Source: Gimesia sp.
GTDB lineage: Bacteria; Planctomycetota; Planctomycetia; Planctomycetales; Planctomycetaceae
Reading direction: 5' to 3'
Length of the DNA stretch: 64,000 nucleotides
Assembly (NCBI GenBank): GCA_002706765.1
Contig: PAJV01000064.1
Span: forward strand, 1 to 64,000
The first letter of the stretch is position 1. Every line of letters starts with the position of its first letter. A model generated the notes under the pieces. That model was not told where the DNA came from. It was given only the letters and a program-made list of their open reading frames with translations, and did no database searches. Both the position numbers and the translations under genes were made by a program. Positions 36,989 through 45,355 of this stretch are shown here, in pieces.

Positions 36989-37522
36989 ATGAAACGTCCG
37001 GAAATGAATCGACGCGATTTTAATCGACTGACCTTTGCTGCTTTTGGAGGAGTGGTTGCAGGTTCCATGGCAGGTTGTCAGCCTGCATCTCAACCTGCAC
37101 CTGCAACACCTGATGCTGATGCAGAAGCCGGAAGTACAACTGCTGATGCGCATGACAATCATGACCATGCTGCTGAAGGGGGAGCCGAAACAGGTGATAA
37201 AGATGTCAGCCTGCTGATGAAAGAACCTCATGTCTGCCGCGGTTTGAATACCTGCAAAGGCAAACACGCCGGGATTGAAAATGAATGTGCCGGCCTGGGA
37301 GCATGTGCTTCCGTTGCCGAACACAGCTGTTCTGGTGAAAACGAGTGTAAAGGGCAGGGCGGCTGTGGCAGCAACCCCGGCATGAATTCGTGTAAAGGTA
37401 AAGGAGGCTGTCATATTCCTCTGATGCCTGATGCCTGGAAGCTTGCACGAGCTGAATTCGAAAAAGCCATGGAAAAAGCGGGTAAGAAAGTCGGTCCTGC
37501 ACCAGAACCCAAAAAAAATTAA
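36989..37522 (+). CDS. Bufferin-like RiPP precursor: Tat-type lipoprotein with five CxGxxxC units
   Basis: 177 aa, ATG with GAGGT six bases upstream. The N-terminus is a twin-arginine signal (NRRDFNRL, residues 7-14) running into a lipobox, GSMAGC, with Cys30. A low-complexity linker (31-80) has an HDNHDH cluster. Residues 83-141 then contain nine Cys arranged as five C-x-G-x3-C units: CRGLNTC, CAGLGAC, CSGENEC, CKGQGGC and CKGKGGC, every pair exactly six residues apart. A helical C-terminus follows. Cys-rich precursors beside DUF692 and DUF2063 genes are known as bufferins, whose cysteines are converted by the DUF692 enzyme. The Tat lipoprotein leader is unusual for that group. Confidence 0.8.
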   Translation: MKRPEMNRRDFNRLTFAAFGGVVAGSMAGCQPASQPAPATPDADAEAGSTTADAHDNHDHAAEGGAETGDKDVSLLMKEPHVCRGLNTCKGKHAGIENECAGLGACASVAEHSCSGENECKGQGGCGSNPGMNSCKGKGGCHIPLMPDAWKLARAEFEKAMEKAGKKVGPAPEPKKN

Positions 37523-37546
37523 GAGTCAGTTGAAAGACAGGGAAGT

Positions 37547-37585
37547 CGGGCTCCTTTTCAAACAGTTTGTGAAGGAGCCCGCTTT
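37547..37585 (+). terminator. Hairpin between precursor and enzyme genes (attenuator candidate)
   Basis: A 10-bp GC-rich stem CGGGCTCCTT / AAGGAGCCCG (37547-37556 with 37572-37581), followed by CTTTATATC. The T-run is short, so it may let part of the transcripts through. That would give more precursor than enzyme message, as expected for a RiPP operon. Confidence 0.65.
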
Positions 37586-37647
37586 ATATCAGAACCTGAA
37601 TGCAACACTCCTCAGAGTTTTAACTCAAGGAACGAAAGTAAAGACGC

Positions 37648-38577
37648 ATGCGGAAACCACGTCTGGGACATGAGAATCTGGGGCTGGGAGTCGGTCTGCG
37701 GACGGTACACTTCTCCCATATCCTGGAACACCGGCCGGAAGTAGACTGGTTTGAGATCATTTCTGAAAACTTTATGGATTCAAACGGTCGCCCACGTGCT
37801 GTTCTGGAACAAATTGCGGAACACTATCCGATCGTCATGCATGGCGTTTCGCTGTCGATAGGCAGTACCGACCCGCTGAACCGTGACTATCTGGAAAAAC
37901 TGAAAGGACTGGCGGAAAGGATTCACGCACGCTGGATTTCCGACCATGTCTGCTGGACCGGTGTCGCCGGCCGCAATTCACATGATCTGCTCCCCATTCC
38001 TTACAACGAAGAGACACTTTCCCATCTGGTGGAACGGATTCGAATCGTACAGGACATTCTCGAACGACCACTGGTCCTGGAGAACCCCAGCAGTTATCTC
38101 GAATTTCAGGATTCCACAATGAGCGAGTCAGAATTCGTCTGTCGCATGGCGGAAGAAGCGGACTGCGGTTTGCTGCTGGATGTGAATAATGTCTATGTCT
38201 CCAGTGTAAATCATGAATTTGATCCGGTCGCTTATGTAGAAGCAATTCCTGCAGAGCGGGTGGTGCAGTGTCATCTTGCCGGGCACACCAACTGCGGAAC
38301 TCATCTGATTGATACTCATGACGGGCATGTGGTCGACCCGGTCTGGAATCTGTTTCGCTTACTTCATCAGCGTACCGGAGGAGTCTCAACGTTGTTGGAA
38401 TGGGACGCGGAGATTCCTCCGTTTCCCGTTGTGCATCAGGAAGTATTAAAGGCCCGTCAGTACATGGATGAAAATCTTCCCGCGGCGCAAAATATGAAAA
38501 CAGAGATAGAGCCTGTCCACATCGATTCGCAGGCGATTCCTCATCCAGCATCATTTATTGTGGCGGAAGTGGAATGA
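37648..38577 (+). CDS. bufB: DUF692 multinuclear non-heme iron (MNIO) enzyme, BufB-like
   Basis: 309 aa. DUF692 enzymes (MbnB, TglH, ChrH, BufB) modify Cys residues of ribosomal peptides with two or three irons in a TIM barrel. Candidate ligands are all present: His65 in MHGVSLS, His100 in SDHVCW, His112, Glu145 in LENPSSY, Asp178/Asn180 in [10 protein letters not shown], His209 in CHLAGH, Asp222 and His224 near IDTHDGH, and Glu251 in LEWD. It starts 125 bases after the precursor stop and overlaps the next gene by four bases (ATGA). The C-terminal ~40 residues past the barrel are extra. The exact product (for example a thiooxazole) is not deducible. Confidence 0.9.
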   Translation: MRKPRLGHENLGLGVGLRTVHFSHILEHRPEVDWFEIISENFMDSNGRPRAVLEQIAEHYPIVMHGVSLSIGSTDPLNRDYLEKLKGLAERIHARWISDHVCWTGVAGRNSHDLLPIPYNEETLSHLVERIRIVQDILERPLVLENPSSYLEFQDSTMSESEFVCRMAEEADCGLLLDVNNVYVSSVNHEFDPVAYVEAIPAERVVQCHLAGHTNCGTHLIDTHDGHVVDPVWNLFRLLHQRTGGVSTLLEWDAEIPPFPVVHQEVLKARQYMDENLPAAQNMKTEIEPVHIDSQAIPHPASFIVAEVE

Positions 38578-39476
38578 GCCAGCAGAAACGCAAACTGGAA
38601 CAGCTGCAGCGCTGGATGCAGACCGTGATCAGCGCGCCGGGGGGAATCACAGCGGGCATCGCTTCGGAAGAAGCACAACGCGAGATACCGCTGCTAGACC
38701 ACCAGTTGGAGTCGGTAATTACCAGATCCAGTCAGCAGACGAGCCAGGAACGCATTGGTATTTATGCCAATGCCTACTATGCGCGGCTGCTCGAATGTCT
38801 CAGTGAGGAATATGCGGCCCTGGTGACCGCGATGGGCACCGCCGCCTTTGGTGCATTCAGTTTGCAGTATCTGCAGAAGTATCCTCCTGCCAGTTATACA
38901 CTCGGAGAGTTGGGAGCACGCTTCCCCCGCTTCCTGCAGGAGAGTCGACCTGAACCCGAGTCGCAGGCAGAAGCAGCCGACTGGACTGATTTTCTGATCG
39001 AACTGGCGACGCTGGAGCGGGTTTACAGCGAAGTCTTTGATGGTCCCGGAATCGAAAAGCAGGAACTGCTGACAGCGGAGAATCTGAAGGCAGTGACTCC
39101 GGAAGAATGGCCCGATCTGACTTTGAAGATGGCTCCCTGCTTTCGTTTACTGCAGTTTCAGTTTCCCGTTCACGAATATATCACCAGTACAAAACGGGGT
39201 GAGACCCCAGCGATCCCGGACCCGCACATCACATATCTGGCCATCACGCGTCGGCAATATATCGTGCGTCGCGCAGCCATCTCTGAAGCGGAGTTTTTTC
39301 TGCTTTCCTGCCTGCATCAGGGAATGCGAGTGGGTGAGGCGATCAATGAATTCGCAGCAGCAGGGCTCATGGAAGCAGATCAGCTGGCGGAACAGCTGCA
39401 TGTATGGTTTAAGCACTGGACCGAGTCGGCTTATTTTACAGATGTCAATCGCAGAGATGATTCAAAAGTAGTGTAA
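38574..39476 (+). CDS. bufC: DUF2063 partner protein of the MNIO enzyme, BufC-like
   Basis: 300 aa. The N-terminal ~110 residues match the DUF2063 putative DNA-binding-like domain: [12 protein letters not shown], then [30 protein letters not shown] and [20 protein letters not shown]. The C-terminal half is a winged-helix-like region with [26 protein letters not shown]. In DUF692 systems such proteins bind the precursor and hand it to the enzyme; the DNA-binding label is historic. It starts inside the stop of the enzyme gene (ATGA), so their synthesis is coupled. It is the last gene of the locus. Confidence 0.88.
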   Translation: MSQQKRKLEQLQRWMQTVISAPGGITAGIASEEAQREIPLLDHQLESVITRSSQQTSQERIGIYANAYYARLLECLSEEYAALVTAMGTAAFGAFSLQYLQKYPPASYTLGELGARFPRFLQESRPEPESQAEAADWTDFLIELATLERVYSEVFDGPGIEKQELLTAENLKAVTPEEWPDLTLKMAPCFRLLQFQFPVHEYITSTKRGETPAIPDPHITYLAITRRQYIVRRAAISEAEFFLLSCLHQGMRVGEAINEFAAAGLMEADQLAEQLHVWFKHWTESAYFTDVNRRDDSKVV

Positions 39477-39876
39477 CCCCTTTTTTAACAGTTGTTTATG
39501 GTGATTGTGTCCTCTGTTCGATGCCACATGTTTGCGGTTGCCTGCGAGGCCAGATTGAGTCTTTCATCTCGGATCTTGATTTTTTGCTCGAAATCGTGTC
39601 TGTTGCGCAAAATGGATAAAACAGGTCAGACGGGTTGAAGATGCGTCCCGGATTTGGGTGATATAAGGAGTTTTTTCCAATTTCTGTGTGATTGGATTCA
39701 AGTTTTTCTATTGCGGTTTGTGCACCGCTCAAAGCACCAGCACTCCCCGCATTGACACAAAAAGGGCTCGGAATTACAGTCCCGACTTAAAGTAATCACC
39801 GTCTGGATCCAAATCATTCCGTTTCCTTTTTTCAAATGAGTTGATCTGCAGATTCGCTGTCAGGGAGGGCAGCAAT
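39477..39876. other. Intergenic, nothing recognised
   Basis: 400 bases between the DUF2063 gene and the amidase gene, both plus strand. The only clear element is GGGAGG at its right end, the amidase ribosome binding site. Confidence 0.45.
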
Positions 39877-40626
39877 ATGAAGGGCATCATAATGTGTTGC
39901 GTCGCGATGTTGCCGGCCTTTGAAATCTCAGGATGCACTCAGCGGAACTCCTTACCTCCTGTGGCGATCAATTCACCAACGCCGGCTCCCCAATACTCAC
40001 CTCAGGTTGCCAAACCCGTGCCTGGTGCGCCTTTATTTACGACACCACCTACGATCGCGGTGGAACCACTGGCGATTGAGCCGCAGAACCCCTGGAAACC
40101 AGAGGCGGAAGTCCGCGACTGGGAATACATTGTGATTCACCATACTGCCTCAACGACAGGCAGCGTGGAAAGTATTCATGAACTGCACAGTAAGAAAAAA
40201 GATAAATCAGGGAACACCTGGCTGGGCATTGGTTATCACTTTGTAATTGGTAACGGAAACGGTATGCCCGACGGTTCGATCGAGTCCACGTTCCGCTGGC
40301 GCGAGCAGATGCATGGTGCCCACGCCGGCGATAACAAGTATAACCAGCATGGAATTGGCATCTGTCTGGTTGGTAACTTCGAAAATGAGCCACCCTCCGA
40401 TGCGCAGCTGGCTGCGGTCAAAAAACTGGTGGGTGTTCTCAAAGCAGAATACAATATTTCCAGTGATCATGTACAGGGGCACCGCGATGTCAAAGCGACT
40501 GCCTGCCCCGGTAAATACTTCCCGATGAGCGAAGTGGCTTCGTCCATTGATCTTCCCGTGTATGGTGCAACCAGCCCTGCCGGGACGAACCCTGCCTCCA
40601 AAATGGAACTGGCCGCTCAGAAATAA
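39877..40626 (+). CDS. N-acetylmuramoyl-L-alanine amidase (amidase_2/PGRP-like), lipoprotein
   Basis: 249 aa from ATG 39877, set by GGGAGG eight bases upstream. The N-terminal signal ends in the lipobox EISGC (Cys20). After a Pro-rich linker the zinc amidase domain runs from ~85 to 225: YIVIHHTAS with the first zinc His, NTWLGIGYHFVIGNG, HGAHAGDNKYNQHGIGICLVGNF and GHRDVKATACPGKYFP with the second His and Cys ligands. It cleaves the bond between MurNAc and L-Ala, at the outer face of the inner membrane or the periplasm. Planctomycetes have thin peptidoglycan, so it is likely a growth or recycling enzyme. Confidence 0.92.
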   Translation: MKGIIMCCVAMLPAFEISGCTQRNSLPPVAINSPTPAPQYSPQVAKPVPGAPLFTTPPTIAVEPLAIEPQNPWKPEAEVRDWEYIVIHHTASTTGSVESIHELHSKKKDKSGNTWLGIGYHFVIGNGNGMPDGSIESTFRWREQMHGAHAGDNKYNQHGIGICLVGNFENEPPSDAQLAAVKKLVGVLKAEYNISSDHVQGHRDVKATACPGKYFPMSEVASSIDLPVYGATSPAGTNPASKMELAAQK

Positions 40627-40688
40627 ATTCGTAACTTCCCCCACATTTAAGACTACCCCCTGATTTACTCTTCGAAAGCAGATTGACA

Positions 40689-41465
40689 ATGGATTTTACG
40701 CAGCGTCTTAAATGGATTGAACAGGCATTGAATGCAGAACAAACGGATCATCTGCAATCATCGGCAGAGAATCGGATCCTGGGATTACAGGGCAGTACGG
40801 CATCGCCGATCCAACTGCCTCTCAAACATATTTCCCTGTTTCGCCCCGAGCATTATGAGCCGGGTTATGCTTATCCACTGGTGATCTGGCTGCACTCTGA
40901 CGGGGGATCAGAGCATGACCTGCATCAAATCATGCCTCAAATCAGCCTGCGAAATTACCTGGGGCTCTCCTTCCGTGCACCTGCCATTGATCCCGCAGCG
41001 CCAGACAACGGCTACCACTGGCCCGACAGTCATCTGTTTGCCGCCCAGTTCATGGAAAACATTCAGAAAACAGTCGTCGAACTCCGTAAAGCTCTGAATA
41101 TTCATGAAGATCGAATCTATCTGGCGGCGACTGGCAGCGGTTGTTCGATGGCCACGAAACTGTTGTTGAAAGCGCCTCATTTTTTTGCCGGTGCTGCTCT
41201 GCTTAACGGGAATTTCAGTGATAAGGATTTTCAAAAAACAGCCGGTGCCAGCCTGAAGAAAAACCGGGTCCTGCTCGACCGTCGCTCTACCGCTCAATCT
41301 GACAGCAAGCACTCAGCACAGTGGTTGGGCCGGATGTGGGAAACGACAGGGGCGGATATTCAAACGGTCAATTCTTTGAAAACAGAAACGACTCAGGAGT
41401 CAGAACTGTTCAGCCTGCTGGATCGCTGGATCATGGAAGGTATTTCGACAGCCTGGCTCGTGTGA
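40689..41465 (+). CDS. Esterase/phospholipase-like alpha/beta hydrolase, nucleophile lost
   Basis: 258 aa from ATG 40689. The fold is recognisable from YPLVIWLHSDGGSEHDL, the oxyanion strand, and from IYLAATGSGCSMATKLLL at the nucleophile elbow. In active relatives this last segment reads GxSxGG; here the Ser position is Gly (TGSGCS), so the usual triad cannot form. No signal peptide. It is probably a non-catalytic or altered member. It follows the amidase gene by 62 bases and could be translated from the same message. Confidence 0.7.
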   Translation: MDFTQRLKWIEQALNAEQTDHLQSSAENRILGLQGSTASPIQLPLKHISLFRPEHYEPGYAYPLVIWLHSDGGSEHDLHQIMPQISLRNYLGLSFRAPAIDPAAPDNGYHWPDSHLFAAQFMENIQKTVVELRKALNIHEDRIYLAATGSGCSMATKLLLKAPHFFAGAALLNGNFSDKDFQKTAGASLKKNRVLLDRRSTAQSDSKHSAQWLGRMWETTGADIQTVNSLKTETTQESELFSLLDRWIMEGISTAWLV

Positions 41466-41678
41466 GACCGGGCAAGCGACCAGTCGAGGTTTGATACGTG
41501 TGATCAGTTTGAATTACGCTGATTAATCCGTTTGTGCAGAAGTTTCCTGTTGTGACGCCGTTCTCCAGGCCGATGAATATTGTGGAGTCCTGATAATTCA
41601 GGAATTCCTCTGCTGATTTTCAAGGACAGTCCAGGCTGGACTGATCGCTTTATTCTACCGACTGGCAAGGAGAGAACT

Positions 41679-41987
41679 ATGATGGTGCGGCGTCTCATGC
41701 TCGCAGGGTTGTTCCTGTTTGTGGTTGGGTTGGCCACGTCTACCTTTTCGCCTTCGGATGCTTTGGCGGCTGGTCGTGGACAACCTACTGACTGGAATCG
41801 TTTTTATCACTACCCCTATGTGTATTATCCCCAGAACTTCCAGAGACCACAGGGTAGCTACGATAACCTCTACTATCGGTATCCGGAAAACATGCGGATT
41901 CCTGTCTACAACAAAAGCTGGCATAATTTTTATCCCAGTGAGCGTCCTTACCATTCAGGAAATCATTTCCATCTGGACGTCTTCTAA
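41679..41987 (+). CDS. Small Tyr-rich exported protein
   Basis: 102 aa from the first of two tandem ATGs at 41679, with AAGGAGAG upstream. A signal peptide (about 1-31, ending DALAAG) is followed by ~70 residues rich in Tyr, Pro, His and Asn (YHYPYVYYPQNF, NLYYRYPENM, NHFHLDVF). I do not recognise the family. Short aromatic-rich secreted proteins of this sort can be part of a surface or wall layer, which is a guess. Confidence 0.65.
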   Translation: MMVRRLMLAGLFLFVVGLATSTFSPSDALAAGRGQPTDWNRFYHYPYVYYPQNFQRPQGSYDNLYYRYPENMRIPVYNKSWHNFYPSERPYHSGNHFHLDVF

Positions 41988-42128
41988 GAATCACCGGCAG
42001 ACGTTTCCATACTCTGCCTGACATACAGGATCTCGCATAGGATCCTGACGGGCCTCCTGAAAGTGTACACGCTTTAAAGTTAAAAGTGTGTCTCCAATTG
42101 AGCGCTGGTTGCCTTCGCGCAACAATTC

Positions 42129-42158
42129 AGCCTGCGAACGTGTTCGCAGGCTATTTTT
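42129..42158 (+). terminator. Intrinsic terminator
   Basis: A perfect 10-11-bp stem, AGCCTGCGAAC / GTTCGCAGGCT, followed by ATTTTTATTT. It ends the transcript of the small Tyr-rich protein, about 140 bases after its stop codon. Confidence 0.9.
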
Positions 42159-42324
42159 ATTTCCCCTCTGCCTGTCTGAAATACTCCTGATTCTCCTTTT
42201 CAGAACGCTACGTCACTTCCTAAAATCCAATCTTCCCGTTCACCCTACGTCAGCCAGGTTTCTGATTCCCTTACCGGGACAGGACAATCCGGTTGAACTC
42301 ACAGAGCGTATTCTGGCTTGATCC
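42159..42324. other. Intergenic, recO promoter region
   Basis: The part of the 41988-42324 gap to the right of the terminator. It must hold the recO promoter; no clear boxes or ribosome binding site are seen. Confidence 0.4.
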
Positions 42325-43071
42325 ATGTCGAATGAAAAAACCGAAGGTATCGTGATCCGTCTGGCTGATTTCAGCGAATCCAGCAAAGTGATCACCTGGT
42401 TTACCCGGGATTTTGGGAAGACTGCAGCATTGGCAAAAGGTGCGAAAAGGCTGAAAAGCTCGTTTGAGGCTGCTATTGACTTGTTAGCCACATGTCGGAT
42501 AGTCTTCATCCGAAAATCTTCCGGCGGGCTCGATCTGTTGACCGAAGCTCAGCTGGTAAATCGTTTTCGCCCTTATCCTGGAAGTCTATCCAACCTGTAT
42601 GTGGGCTACTACATTGCCGAATTACTGGATGCCCTGACTGAGGAATATGATCCTCATCCAGAGCTGTATGATGCGGCCTGTGAAGTTTTGCACCACCTGC
42701 AGGAACACGATGATTTTCAGAAATCGTTGATAAAATTTGAGTTAAGCATTTTAGAAGAAATTGGTCAGCTACCTCAGTTCGAATACTGTGCAGGATGCAG
42801 TCGAGAACTCGGGCCGTCGGAATCGTATCTGTATGATGCCGGTAATGGCGGGCTGTACTGTCAGGACTGTGAACAACAGCGGCATGGTAACGTACGTGTT
42901 TCCCGTGGCGCAATTGCGATCCTGCAGAAGCTGTCTGACGAGAATACATTACTTTCCCAGCGATTAAACTTGTCCCTTCAGCAACAACGAGAAATTCGAC
43001 AGCTACTGTCTACAACCATGTCTCATATCCTGGGCCGCCGCCCCAAAATGGCGCCCTACCTTCAACTATAA
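42325..43071 (+). CDS. recO: DNA repair protein RecO
   Basis: 248 aa. Works with RecR to load RecA on gapped DNA (RecFOR). The N-terminal OB-fold begins EGIVIRLADFSESSKVITWFTRDFGK and has GAKRLKSSFEAAIDLL. The helical domain carries a zinc site with Cys155/Cys158 (YCAGC) and Cys179/Cys182 (YCQDC). The C-terminal helix ends RRPKMAPYLQL. Length and domain order fit the family. The BamD-like gene begins 31 bases after its stop. Confidence 0.95.
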   Translation: MSNEKTEGIVIRLADFSESSKVITWFTRDFGKTAALAKGAKRLKSSFEAAIDLLATCRIVFIRKSSGGLDLLTEAQLVNRFRPYPGSLSNLYVGYYIAELLDALTEEYDPHPELYDAACEVLHHLQEHDDFQKSLIKFELSILEEIGQLPQFEYCAGCSRELGPSESYLYDAGNGGLYCQDCEQQRHGNVRVSRGAIAILQKLSDENTLLSQRLNLSLQQQREIRQLLSTTMSHILGRRPKMAPYLQL

Positions 43072-43102
43072 TCACATCATTTCCCCCAGGTGGAAGTCAG
43101 GG

Positions 43103-44557
43103 ATGACCATGTCCACTTCATACTTAAAATATCAAAATTCCAGCCAGCCTCGATTCCTGTTGCTCAGTTCTGCACTGATGATCTGTGGTCTGGTTTCGGG
43201 GTGCGCCATGTTTGGCGATCGTGAATCCGGTTTTTCCGCGATGAAACCTCCCTGGTCTAAGAAGAGCGCGACGGATGATCCCTCCATCGAGGGTGTGCGT
43301 GGCCCGATGCAGCGGATCATGCAGACCGCAATGTGGGAAAAAAAGAAAGAAGCCAACTTCATCGAACCTTCCGTCGGTGCTGCCGAATATCAGAAGGCCA
43401 ACGAAACATTCAAAGCACAGGATTTTAAAGCAGCGGAAAAGGAATTCAAGTCGATCGTAAAGCGGTTTAAAAACGATCCGATCAAAGAAGACGCCCAGTT
43501 CATGGTGGCGGAATCGCAATTTGCTCAAAAGAAATACTCCTGGGCACAAGACAGCTATGACCAGTTGTTGATTGATTTCCCTTCGACGCGGCATCTGGAT
43601 CAGACAACCAAAAGAATGTTTACCATAGCCCGTTACTGGCTGCAGGAGCCAAGTATTGTCAAAGGCGGTGACATTCAGCAGGTCAATCTGGAAGAACCCG
43701 GCTCTGAAACACCGGAGATTCCCACTGACGGAAAAGATCGAAAAACACGCTGGGCTTTAATCCCGAATCTGTTTGATCGCAGCCGCCCCGTCTTCGATAC
43801 CGAAAACAGGGCACTGGAAGCGCTCAAATCGATCTGGCTCCACGATCCGACCGGCCCCCTGGCTGATGATTCTTTAATGCTGACCGCCAGTCACTATCTG
43901 AAAAAAGGCCGCTACATGGATGCCGACCGGACTTTCAGCCTGCTGCGGGAAGAATATCCGAAAAGCCCGCATCTCAAAGATGCCTTCATGCTGGGAACAC
44001 ATGTGAAACTCATGTCCTACCAGGGGCCCGCCTATGATGCCACCGTGCTGAAAGATGCAGGAGAACTGAAAGAGACAACACTCAGACTGTTTCCCGAAGC
44101 GCAACAGGCCCGGTTGAAAGAAGAGTTGAAAAAAATCGAACATGCCAAAGCAAAGCGTGAGTGGGAAACCGTGCAATACTGGATGCGTCGCAGTAAACCC
44201 AAGTCTGCCGCCGTTTATTGTAACCTGCTGATTGAACATTATCCGACTTCTCCGTTTGCCAATCAGGCGCGTGAACTGCTGGCAGAACTGGGGGCAGAGA
44301 ATACCAGCCATCTCTGGGCGAATTATGCGACACCCAAAAAGCAGGTCGCCGAACAGCCTGAGCCAGCAAAATCATTTCTGCCGGGTCTGCCTGGGTTTGG
44401 AAAATCTGAACCGGCTCCTGTAAATCCCCCCGCGAACGCAGCCGAGGCACCCCGTGAACTGGAAGCACCGGCACGACTGCAACTGGAAGGTTTTGGAGAA
44501 CCGATCAGAAAAATTCCTCTGGAAGAAGAGGCAGAGCCAGCGCGCGTCAAATTGTAA
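43103..44557 (+). CDS. BamD-like TPR lipoprotein
   Basis: 484 aa. The signal peptide ends in a lipobox (GLVSGC, Cys34). BamD-type TPRs follow (~95-185, AEYQKANETFKAQDFKAAEKEFK, AQFMVAESQFAQKKYSWAQDSYDQLLIDFP) and a second set at ~255-400 with YLKKGRYMDADRTFSLLREEYPKSP. A Pro/Ala-rich C-terminus is extra. BamD is the lipoprotein of the outer-membrane beta-barrel assembly machine, and this protein is much longer than the ~250-aa E. coli one. An ATG two codons downstream (43109) has equally good ribosome binding support. The LptE-like gene follows almost at once, which fits an outer-membrane role. Confidence 0.8.
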   Translation: MTMSTSYLKYQNSSQPRFLLLSSALMICGLVSGCAMFGDRESGFSAMKPPWSKKSATDDPSIEGVRGPMQRIMQTAMWEKKKEANFIEPSVGAAEYQKANETFKAQDFKAAEKEFKSIVKRFKNDPIKEDAQFMVAESQFAQKKYSWAQDSYDQLLIDFPSTRHLDQTTKRMFTIARYWLQEPSIVKGGDIQQVNLEEPGSETPEIPTDGKDRKTRWALIPNLFDRSRPVFDTENRALEALKSIWLHDPTGPLADDSLMLTASHYLKKGRYMDADRTFSLLREEYPKSPHLKDAFMLGTHVKLMSYQGPAYDATVLKDAGELKETTLRLFPEAQQARLKEELKKIEHAKAKREWETVQYWMRRSKPKSAAVYCNLLIEHYPTSPFANQARELLAELGAENTSHLWANYATPKKQVAEQPEPAKSFLPGLPGFGKSEPAPVNPPANAAEAPRELEAPARLQLEGFGEPIRKIPLEEEAEPARVKL

Positions 44558-44604
44558 CAGCTGTGCCTGCAGGTCCGATTCTCAGTGATCTGTTGAATAA
44601 ATTT

Positions 44605-45126
44605 ATGGAACGTTTCCTGGTTAAAATGTTATTACTGTTACTGTTGTCTTGTGATATGACAGGCTGCGGGTACACCGTTGGCAATTCCTATCAGACAGAC
44701 GTGCAGACCGTTTATGTACCCATCTTTGAAAATAAGACGTTTCGTCGCGGTTATGAATATCAGCTGACCGAAGCGGTCCAGCGAAAAATTCAGTCACGCA
44801 CCCCCTTTCGCCTGGCCAAAGGAATCGAGGCTGATACACGTTTAACCGGAACGATCAGACAAATTGATAAAAGCGTGTTAGCAACAACCCAGGATAATGA
44901 CCCACGAAACCTGAACCTGAGGTTTGTGGTTGATGTGACCTGGGAAGATACGCGAACAGGGAGGATTCTGTCACAACAGGAAGTGCCTATTTCTGCGGAT
45001 GTCGTGCAGCTGGTTTCACAGGCTTCTTTTGCACCGGAAGTCGGGCAATCACTGGCGACAGCCACTCAGACAGCCACGGACAGTCTGGCGAACCAGATTG
45101 TGCAATTAATGGAATCCCCCTGGTAA
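44605..45126 (+). CDS. lptE: LptE-like lipoprotein
   Basis: 173 aa from ATG 44605; a GTG 14 codons earlier, six bases after the preceding stop, is also possible and neither start has a strong ribosome binding site. The hydrophobic signal ends in a lipobox (MTGC) and the mature protein begins GYTVGNSYQTDVQTVYVPIFENKTFRRGYEYQLTEA in pieces typical of LptE: xVPxFxNxT then a helix and the strand ADTRLTGTIRQI. LptE plugs the LptD barrel that inserts lipopolysaccharide in the outer membrane. It supports a diderm envelope in this organism. Confidence 0.85.
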   Translation: MERFLVKMLLLLLLSCDMTGCGYTVGNSYQTDVQTVYVPIFENKTFRRGYEYQLTEAVQRKIQSRTPFRLAKGIEADTRLTGTIRQIDKSVLATTQDNDPRNLNLRFVVDVTWEDTRTGRILSQQEVPISADVVQLVSQASFAPEVGQSLATATQTATDSLANQIVQLMESPW

Positions 45127-45355
45127 ATAAGATCACGAAATCTGGATAGTCACGATTTTGGAAACCTGTTAAAATTCGAGTACTTGTCACCGTAAACCAT
45201 TTCTCTCGTCAATCAGCTGAAATTCACTCCCCGCCTCACTCGATGAACCTGTCTTCTTCAATAGCACGGATTGCATTATCATATCGGGCCACCGCCAGTC
45301 TCACTGGCACAGAGAACTGCCAGACCTGCAATTCAGGGAAGGATTTGGATAAACA

